Origin: an uncultured Sphingobacteriaceae bacterium
GTDB taxonomy: Bacteria > Bacteroidota > Bacteroidia > Sphingobacteriales > Sphingobacteriaceae
NCBI GenBank assembly: GCA_946480915.1
Contig: CAMLLO010000008.1
Location: forward strand, 62,001-126,000
Length of the DNA: 64,000 nucleotides
Direction of reading: 5' to 3'
The notes beneath the pieces were generated by a model. It was given only the letters and a program-made list of their open reading frames with translations, was not told the origin of the DNA and ran no database searches. Of this stretch, positions 58,191-64,000 are shown one piece after another. A program made the position numbers and the translations under genes. Each line of letters begins with the position of its first letter. The stretch's first letter is position 1.

Positions 58191-59600
58191 TTAATCATTA
58201 AGTGATAAAATGGGATTATGTGCTGTGGAAAGCGGTTTCTTTGTATTCACTTTTGACAAAATGGATTCCAGTAATGGCAGCATATGATTCAAGCTTCCTG
58301 TTTTAATAAGGAAGTTCCAAACTGGCTCAAATTTTTTCCAGCCTCCGGTATAAAAGAAGTGTTTCAAACTGTGCTTAGCTGAATCATGTACCATGCTTGA
58401 TTTTAGGATATTTTTCCAGCTGTAAAACTCTTTATAAGCCCACCAGTAACCTGCTTCGAGTTCAGAAGCGTTCAGGCCCGAAGTTTCATACACCACGTTT
58501 CTGGTATCATATAGATCCCAGTTTCTGGATTTTATTCTTCTTTGCATTTCCATGCTTTTAAAAAGAGCAGTGCCGGGGTAGGGAGTTAGAATGTGATAGG
58601 TAGATGTCGTCAATCCGTTACTTACACCCCAATCAACGGTTCTTTTAAATACATCCTTGTCGTCATCGTCTAATCCAAATACAAAGCTTCCATTTATCAT
58701 AATCCCGAGCGAATGAAGACGATTTACTGCTTTTATATAATCTTTCTCCAGGTTTTGCTTTTTATTGCCCTGTTTCAGGTTTTGGGGAGAAAATGTTTCA
58801 AAGCCAACGAAGAGGCTTCGAAGTCCTGCTTCTGCAGCTTTCTCGATAAGGTTGCCGCGTAATATAGAATCAATGGTGGCAGCTCCCTGAAAAACACGGT
58901 TCATGCCTTTCATGCCATCAAATAAGGCACCTGCGAATTTTGTATTCCCGAGAAGGTGATCGTCAAGAAAATATAGGTGCTTGCCCGGGAGCCTTTCTAT
59001 TTCTGCCAATGCATCGTCTACTTCCTGAGTGTAAAATGTTTTTCCGCCTTCGAAGAATGCATCTTTATAACAGAAAGTGCAGTGATGAGGACAGCCTCGT
59101 GTTACGACAATCGAATTGGGCACGAGATACAAATTCCGCTTTATAAGATCTCTCCGTATTGGAGGTACTTTCTCTAACGTCCGCACAGACGACCTGTAAA
59201 TCTTTTGCGGCCTCTTCTCTTTAAAGTCTTTTAAAAATAAAGGGAATGTGTCTTCTCCCGGCCCTGTAAAGATGGTATCTGCATACTTCATAGCCTCATC
59301 CGGTAGCGAGGTTACATGGAGTCCGCCTAATATTACATAAGATCCTTTACTTCTGTAATGCTCAGCTATTTTATAAGCACGGTAGGCGTTGGTTATATAA
59401 ACTTGTATAATTACTAAATCGGGCTGATCATTTAATCGTAGCTCTTCAACATGCTGATCCTGCAGATCAATTTCGTCATCTGGAGAAAGATATGCAGCAA
59501 GAGTTGCAAGCCCCAGAGGAGGAAAGAGCGAATATTTTATAGGTCGCCAAAAAGGACTTTCAGCCTCGGTTAGCGCAGGAAGAATTAATTTTACTTTCAT
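58191..59600 (-). CDS. B12-binding-domain radical SAM protein
   Basis: 469 aa. An N-terminal cobalamin-binding-like Rossmann domain (about 1-130) is followed by a radical-SAM barrel with the 4Fe-4S ligands Cys170, Cys174 and Cys177 (R-G-C-P-H-H-C-T-F-C-Y). The F-F-Y-T-G-G-W region and the absence of a SPASM tail resemble BchE/tailoring-type enzymes. It probably methylates or rearranges a lipid or small molecule. First gene of the operon with DUF2809 and the MpaB-like protein. Confidence 0.87.
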   Translation of the reverse strand: MKVKLILPALTEAESPFWRPIKYSLFPPLGLATLAAYLSPDDEIDLQDQHVEELRLNDQPDLVIIQVYITNAYRAYKIAEHYRSKGSYVILGGLHVTSLPDEAMKYADTIFTGPGEDTFPLFLKDFKEKRPQKIYRSSVRTLEKVPPIRRDLIKRNLYLVPNSIVVTRGCPHHCTFCYKDAFFEGGKTFYTQEVDDALAEIERLPGKHLYFLDDHLLGNTKFAGALFDGMKGMNRVFQGAATIDSILRGNLIEKAAEAGLRSLFVGFETFSPQNLKQGNKKQNLEKDYIKAVNRLHSLGIMINGSFVFGLDDDDKDVFKRTVDWGVSNGLTTSTYHILTPYPGTALFKSMEMQRRIKSRNWDLYDTRNVVYETSGLNASELEAGYWWAYKEFYSWKNILKSSMVHDSAKHSLKHFFYTGGWKKFEPVWNFLIKTGSLNHMLPLLESILSKVNTKKPLSTAHNPILSLND

Positions 59601-59643
59601 GGAATTTAATTGAGAAGAGGCCGTTTATTGCCACTAATTGTTA

Positions 59644-61017
59644 TTACGCTAATTCTGTGACTGGTTTTCTAGTCAAGTCAATCTTTGCTGACAAATACAT
59701 CATCACCGCAACTGTAATAAACAGTCCAATACTTCCAAATAATAAAGCCAGATCTTGTAACTGAATAATTACGAAGATGAAACCGTAAAAAACGCTTAGG
59801 ATACCCGAGAAAATAACAGCCGGCTTCTTACTTTTAAGTACTGATGCAATAAATACTCCGATTAGCGTCACCGTGGCTACCGACGCAATTAAATAGGCAG
59901 CGTTAAATCCTACACGTTCACTAAAGGATAGCAGTAGGGTATAATAAATACTCATTGCGGCTCCAATCAGCACATATTGGAGCAGATGGACCTTTCGCTT
60001 GTTTAAAAGCTCTGTAAAGAATAGGGATATAAAAGTCAAAAGAATAATTAAGATAGCATATTTGGCAGAGCGCATCGTTTTTTGATATTGATCTACCGGT
60101 AAAATGAATTTTACCCCAAACGATGCATCATCGTTTACTGAATTCGAAGCTGAAATGGTATGCATCACAGTGTTTTCTTCGACCCATTGTTGCGGGAAAG
60201 GCCTGTTGAAATAGGGCATTTTCCAGGTTGCAGTAAATCCGTTTTTTGTGATTCTTCGATCTTCGGGAAGATAACGTCCGGTAAAACTTGGGTTATTCCA
60301 TTTTCCTTCTACTTTAACTGTTGTGGTTTTACCAAGATGCACAAAGTTAAGTTCGCTGCTTCCACGCAGATCCAAATCGAAGTTGAAGTTTAGCGCAGTG
60401 TTGTGTCCCTGGCTCAGATCCGGCAAAATTATCAGATTATTCTGGAAGAGATGTAAGGAGCTAAAGTCTGGCTCGACATCATAAACAGAATTTCCTAATT
60501 TGATGGAGGGATTGTTTTTTAGCCCTTTCAAATCGCTGAGACCAATGTCTAACTTTGCTTTGTCCCATAGAATCATAGTGGGGTCAATGCCAGACTTTTT
60601 TAATTCAAGCGCACTAAACTTCCCGTTTACCTGAACTTTCGTATTATACACAACGGCATCGAAAATTCCCCGGTGAAGTATCTCCGGTTCAACCTTGCTG
60701 ACGATATTTAACGTCTCGGGCAGGATGTAAATATTCGTTAATACTTCTTTATACGAGATTTTGCTGTTGGTATCTTTTTGTTTTACAAGCGTTTTATAGG
60801 GGAGTACCATTACCGGACCTTCTAACAATTGACTCCCGGACCATTTATCGGATATTTCTTTTATGACTTTATCCTGCCTAGCTTGGCGTTCCCATATTAG
60901 GTCCTGTATCCAGCTAGAGGGTATAAGCAATAATAAAGTAAGGATTCCAATAAGAGCTAGCTTGATTAATACCGATTCTCCGAACCATGCTATTAATCCT
61001 TTTTTTTCTGTTTCCAT
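59644..61017 (-). CDS. creD: CreD-family inner-membrane protein
   Basis: 457 aa: one N-terminal helix (about 17-34), a large periplasmic domain (about 40-320) and a C-terminal bundle of about six helices. Sequence hits such as L-L-L-I-P-S-S-W-I-Q and T-F-I-S-L-F-F-T-E-L-L match CreD, a protein that affects envelope integrity and beta-lactam or colicin tolerance. Third gene of a regulator operon, separated from the HTH gene by 57 nt that carry one copy of the dyad. Confidence 0.88.
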   Translation of the reverse strand: METEKKGLIAWFGESVLIKLALIGILTLLLLIPSSWIQDLIWERQARQDKVIKEISDKWSGSQLLEGPVMVLPYKTLVKQKDTNSKISYKEVLTNIYILPETLNIVSKVEPEILHRGIFDAVVYNTKVQVNGKFSALELKKSGIDPTMILWDKAKLDIGLSDLKGLKNNPSIKLGNSVYDVEPDFSSLHLFQNNLIILPDLSQGHNTALNFNFDLDLRGSSELNFVHLGKTTTVKVEGKWNNPSFTGRYLPEDRRITKNGFTATWKMPYFNRPFPQQWVEENTVMHTISASNSVNDDASFGVKFILPVDQYQKTMRSAKYAILIILLTFISLFFTELLNKRKVHLLQYVLIGAAMSIYYTLLLSFSERVGFNAAYLIASVATVTLIGVFIASVLKSKKPAVIFSGILSVFYGFIFVIIQLQDLALLFGSIGLFITVAVMMYLSAKIDLTRKPVTELA

Positions 61018-61040
61018 TTTGTGTTTGTCTGTTTAAAAGT

Positions 61041-61057
61041 ACTTTGAAATTCAAAGT
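61041..61057. promoter_or_regulatory. Dyad operator copy 1 (between HTH gene and creD)
   Basis: ACTTTG-AAATT-CAAAGT, preceded on the + strand by TTTAAAAGT. The same dyad recurs at 62003-62019. It lies 24-40 nt before the creD start codon. Confidence 0.7.
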
Positions 61058-61074
61058 GATTGAATAAAAAAATA

Positions 61075-61377
61075 TTAACTTTTCTGTTGTTTAATTAAAT
61101 TTTCCAGGGCTTCAAGGTGTTTTTTAAAAGCTTCGCGACCTTTTGCCGAAGCAGAATATTGGGTGTTTGGTTTCCGTCCGACAAAACTTTTGTTTACCAG
61201 AATGTATTCTTCTTTTTCCAAAGCTTTTAAATGAGAGGCGAGGTTTCCATCGGTTACATTCAATAACTCTTTCAGCGAGTTAAAGTCATAACTTTCATTA
61301 GCAACCAATACGCTCATAATCTGAAGCCGAATGCGGTTTTCAAAAGCTTTATCGAACTGTTCTAATACGTTCTTCAC
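61075..61377 (-). CDS. Winged-helix transcriptional regulator
   Basis: 100 aa single-domain winged helix (F-E-N-R-I-R-L-Q-I-M-S-V-L; S-L-K-E-L-L-N-V-T-D-G-N-L-A-S-H-L-K-A-L as the recognition region; G-R-K-P-N-T-Q-Y as the wing), of the HTH_34/MarR-like type. Overlaps the membrane gene before it by 4 nt (ATGA). Likely autoregulates the operon through the two dyads. Confidence 0.87.
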   Translation of the reverse strand: MKNVLEQFDKAFENRIRLQIMSVLVANESYDFNSLKELLNVTDGNLASHLKALEKEEYILVNKSFVGRKPNTQYSASAKGREAFKKHLEALENLIKQQKS

Positions 61378-61994
61378 TGATTGTATTTAAAATGCATGAT
61401 AGATCCGTACAAAATATGGAGAAGACCAAAGCCGATAACCCAAAATACAATTCCATAACCCGGAAATAAGGCAGCCAGTAAACCCAATATAATTTCACAT
61501 AAGCCAAGCCATTTAACATCCGTAAAAGTATAATGACTTGCTGCAACAAGCGCCAAACCGTAGAATATAAGGCATGCCGAAGCAATGATGCCATAATCAC
61601 CTCTTAGTAACAAAATCAAAATAAATAATCCCCCGGTGACTAAAGGAACTGACATATTCATCAGTAGGCGTCTACTTACAGGGTTCCAAAAGTTTTCTCC
61701 TTTCTTTCGAGCCTGACGAATAGTAAGCCAAATTCCGGTGAGTATCGACAAAATTAAAACACCTATGGCTATAAGAGATAACTTCCACAAAACTGTGCTG
61801 TCGTTTACGAGATATTCCCTGTAACGCAGTCCGCCGTTATGAAGGTAAACTGTTTTATATCCCAGGAGAGCACCTATAAGCGCGTAAACTCCAGCCATTA
61901 TTCCCGAAAGGCCACTTAGAGAAATAAATTTGGCAGACCGTTCCATCAGATTTCTGATTGAACTCAACTCCGAGTAAATATCTTTTTCTTTCAT
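61374..61994 (-). CDS. Hypothetical membrane protein of the creD operon
   Basis: 206 aa with a short cytoplasmic N-terminus and about six hydrophobic segments (about 28-46, 70-92, 108-128, 132-152, 160-180, 185-198). No family I can name; this membrane-HTH-CreD order is common in Bacteroidota as I recall it. It overlaps the HTH gene, so regulator and sensor-like membrane protein are made together. The dyad operator lies 9-25 nt before its start. Confidence 0.75.
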   Translation of the reverse strand: MKEKDIYSELSSIRNLMERSAKFISLSGLSGIMAGVYALIGALLGYKTVYLHNGGLRYREYLVNDSTVLWKLSLIAIGVLILSILTGIWLTIRQARKKGENFWNPVSRRLLMNMSVPLVTGGLFILILLLRGDYGIIASACLIFYGLALVAASHYTFTDVKWLGLCEIILGLLAALFPGYGIVFWVIGFGLLHILYGSIMHFKYNQ

Positions 61995-62002
61995 TTAAAA
62001 GA

Positions 62003-62019
62003 ACTTTGTATTTCAAAGT
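62003..62019. promoter_or_regulatory. Dyad operator copy 2 (operon start)
   Basis: ACTTTG-TATTT-CAAAGT, preceded by TTTAAAAGA, matching copy 1 in both arms and flank. It covers the region right upstream of the operon's first start codon, where a bound regulator would block transcription or initiation. Confidence 0.7.
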
Positions 62020-62109
62020 AAAGTAATATAATTGGAATGTGCAAATAAAAATCAAAAGAGGGTAGGATTACCTTTCTTGAATCTTCCTAATTGACGTTTT
62101 ATTATTATG

Positions 62110-62117
62110 TACTTTTG
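62110..62117 (+). promoter_or_regulatory. Candidate promoter of the amidase gene
   Basis: TACTTTTG matches TAnnTTTG, with TTG at 62091-62093 16 nt upstream. Start codon 36 nt further on. One of the better Bacteroidota-type promoters in the window. Confidence 0.5.
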
Positions 62118-62152
62118 CCCTATAAAAGCCGTTAAGCTTTTTTGTTTGACAT

Positions 62153-62830
62153 ATGAATTTAGTTCACACTTCTTTTTTTGCAGGATTTATCCTCTTTTTG
62201 ATGTCAAATACAGCCTTGGCTCAAAGCTTACAAAATCAGGAAAGCAATTCAATAGGTATGTCCAAAGCGTTCAGGGTTGTACTTGATCCGGGGCACGGAG
62301 GTAAAGACAGTGTAACGCGGGCAGGCGGTTTTTATGAGAAAGATATCGTATTGAGTATTGCTAAAGAAATAAAAGATCATCTTAATAAAAACGGTTTTGA
62401 AGTTATCATGACGCGTGAATCGGACGAATTTATTTCACTTTCAGACAGAGCTGCGGTAAGCGGAGATGTGTTTATATCGCTGCATGCCAATAGTGTTGCT
62501 GATACCATCGGGCCGAGTGTTCGATCGATGATTAAAGGTATGGAAATATATACGGCAAAAAACACGCAGAACGACAGTGCTTTAATTGCCAGAAGTAAAT
62601 TTTTAGCGACTTTGTTTCAAAGGCAATTGTCAGATCTTGAGGGTATCAATTCCAGAGGGATAAAAGAGAAACAACTGGCAGTTTTGAATCAGAATCAGTC
62701 GGCAGCTATTTTAATTGAACTTGGCTATCTGACAAATGAAGAAGACCTGGCATTTCTCACCAAAAAGGAAAACTACCAGCAAATAGCTGAAGCTTTTTGT
62801 AAAGCCTTGAAAGCTTACAAATCTAATTAA
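62153..62830 (+). CDS. N-acetylmuramoyl-L-alanine amidase (Amidase_3)
   Basis: 225 aa, signal peptide about 1-23 (T-A-L-A-Q). Zinc-site motifs L-D-P-G-H-G-G (His), Y-E-K-D (Glu) and S-L-H-A-N-S (His), and the catalytic Glu in A-I-L-I-E-L-G-Y. Cleaves peptidoglycan side chains in the periplasm, as in daughter-cell separation. The start follows a good promoter candidate. Confidence 0.92.
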   Translation: MNLVHTSFFAGFILFLMSNTALAQSLQNQESNSIGMSKAFRVVLDPGHGGKDSVTRAGGFYEKDIVLSIAKEIKDHLNKNGFEVIMTRESDEFISLSDRAAVSGDVFISLHANSVADTIGPSVRSMIKGMEIYTAKNTQNDSALIARSKFLATLFQRQLSDLEGINSRGIKEKQLAVLNQNQSAAILIELGYLTNEEDLAFLTKKENYQQIAEAFCKALKAYKSN

Positions 62831-62883
62831 TACAACTTAATACAACATTCGCACGCCCCCCCTTAGCCTTAAAAAAGAAAAAC

Positions 62884-64000
62884 TTGTCGCCATATTTTCA
62901 GAAACTTTTAGATCTTCTTCACCTTGAACGAGAGGCAGATCTTCGTTCTTATCAGCAGTTAACACAATCAACTTCAATTGCCGACCGGCGTAGCTCGGGT
63001 TTAACCTGGTATCCAATCGCTATCCGCAATACCGAAATGAGTAGGGGCGATTATCTTACAGTTGAAGTTGAGCGCACCACACACCAGGATATTTCACACC
63101 AGCTTCGTTTTGGCGCCTCAGCTGTGCTCTTTTCTAATCATGATCCTAAAAACGATAGGGTAGAAGGTGTCGTTACTTTTCAGGCAGGAAGCCGCTTAAA
63201 GATCACTTTGCGAACAGAAGAACTTCCGGATTGGGCAAGCGAAGGAAAACTTGGAATTGAAGTTCTGTTTGATAACAATACTTACGATGAGATGCAGAGC
63301 GCTGTTAAAGAAGCCGCCAAACGGAAGGAAAACACACAGGAGGGGCAACTGATAAAAATTCTAACCGGTGAGCAAAAGCCATCTTTTAAGAGCGACATTC
63401 CGGCTTTTAATGTTTCAAAATTAAATGTTTCCCAACAAGAAAGCCTCAATAATATTTTGTCGGCACGCGAACTTGCAATTGTACATGGCCCGCCGGGAAC
63501 GGGTAAAACCACCACCCTGGTTCAGGCAATTAAAGCTTTATTTAAACAGGATGGAAAACAGATTTTGGTTGTGGCGCCCAGCAATACAGCGGTAGATTTA
63601 TTAACTGAGAAGCTTGCTGACGAAGGCTTGAACGTACTTAGAGTTGGAAATCCAGCCCGGGTATCTGATAAATTGATGTCGCTTACGCTGGATAGTAAAA
63701 TGTCTGAACACAGCAGCATGAGGGAAATCAAGGGCTTGAGAAAACAAGCTAACGAGTTTCGTAACATGGCTCATAAGTATAAACGTAATTTCGGCAGGGC
63801 CGAACGGGAGCAGCGGAAAGCGCTGTTCGATGAGGCGCATAAGATTATGAAAGAGGTGGGTAACACTGAGCAATATATTCAGGATGATCTTTTAGCTAAG
63901 GCAGAAGTTATCACCGCCACGCTGGTAGGTTCCAACCATTATACTGTTCGTAATCTAAACTATCATACATTAATTATTGATGAAGCTGCTCAGGCTTTGG
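62884..64000 (+). CDS. SF1 (IGHMBP2-like) AAA helicase, 5' part
   Basis: An uninterrupted frame runs from TTG 62884 to the window end (372 codons, incomplete). The start is TTG: M-S-P-Y-F-Q-K-L-L-D-L-L-H-L-E-R-E matches the N-terminus of family members, and an in-frame stop lies upstream at 62824-62826. Walker A is G-P-P-G-T-G-K-T (202-209), followed by V-V-A-P-S-N-T-A-V-D (motif Ia) and Walker B with D366-E367-A-A. An ATP-dependent DNA/RNA helicase; the helicase C-terminal half is beyond the window. Confidence 0.9.
   Translation, partial: MSPYFQKLLDLLHLEREADLRSYQQLTQSTSIADRRSSGLTWYPIAIRNTEMSRGDYLTVEVERTTHQDISHQLRFGASAVLFSNHDPKNDRVEGVVTFQAGSRLKITLRTEELPDWASEGKLGIEVLFDNNTYDEMQSAVKEAAKRKENTQEGQLIKILTGEQKPSFKSDIPAFNVSKLNVSQQESLNNILSARELAIVHGPPGTGKTTTLVQAIKALFKQDGKQILVVAPSNTAVDLLTEKLADEGLNVLRVGNPARVSDKLMSLTLDSKMSEHSSMREIKGLRKQANEFRNMAHKYKRNFGRAEREQRKALFDEAHKIMKEVGNTEQYIQDDLLAKAEVITATLVGSNHYTVRNLNYHTLIIDEAAQAL

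Overview
The window comes from an AT-rich member of the Bacteroidota, most likely a Sphingobacteriaceae (Pedobacter-like) soil or plant-associated saprophyte. The evidence is a SusC/SusD outer-membrane glycan importer pair, many Sec- or lipobox-secreted glycoside hydrolases, promoters of the TAnnTTTG type, lipoproteins with the C-K-K-D start typical of this phylum, and short dispersed intergenic repeats of the kind common in Pedobacter relatives. No rRNA, tRNA, CRISPR array, transposase or phage gene was seen.

Region 1 (1-34.3 kb) is a large carbohydrate-utilisation locus, almost entirely on the + strand. It opens with a GH78-type rhamnosidase and a divergent IclR regulator. The SusC/SusD pair follows, then a GH2 beta-galactosidase-type enzyme. 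Next is a tightly overlapping block made of a solute-binding protein, two class III CoA-transferases and a second solute-binding protein; neither binding protein has a signal peptide and no ABC permease is nearby. After that come a Gfo/Idh/MocA oxidoreductase, a MaoC-type hydratase, a FucP-type sugar permease, a GH106 rhamnosidase, a GH127 (DUF1680) enzyme, a RuBisCO-like protein coupled to a DUF1537 acid-sugar kinase, an Asp/Glu-racemase-fold enzyme lacking one catalytic Cys, a BASS-type carrier, a SGNH acetylesterase and a DUF5703 protein.

My reading of region 1: GH78, GH106, GH127, GH2 and the esterase strip a rhamnose-, arabinofuranose- or aceric-acid-like and acetyl-decorated pectic glycan, with rhamnogalacturonan-II side chains as the best fit. 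The RuBisCO-like protein plus DUF1537 kinase then matches the gene pair known from D-apiose/3-oxo-isoapionate catabolism. The CoA-transferase, hydratase and cytoplasmic binding-protein block suggests a further, CoA-thioester-dependent route for an acid sugar, which I cannot match to a described pathway. Regulation appears to be by IclR rather than by the hybrid two-component or ECF-sigma systems usual for such loci.

Region 2 (34.3-55.5 kb) is mostly housekeeping and stress metabolism: a metallo-beta-lactamase/rhodanese sulfur enzyme, a TreS-maltokinase fusion, a lone receiver protein, a lipoprotein, a PIG3-type quinone reductase, SelO, a cytoplasmic GH43-like protein with an insertion, small hypothetical genes, a bacterial PH-domain protein, thioredoxin, a PAS histidine kinase, a second MaoC protein, an orphan ABC-type binding lipoprotein, a DUF72 protein, class I aldolase, the three-gene pntA1-pntA2-pntB transhydrogenase and a CHRD lipoprotein.

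Region 3 (55.7-64 kb) holds an acyltransferase-3 membrane protein, a radical-SAM/DUF2809/MpaB-like operon, a membrane protein/winged-helix/CreD operon carrying two copies of one dyad operator, an N-acetylmuramoyl-L-alanine amidase, and the start of an SF1 helicase gene that runs off the window end.
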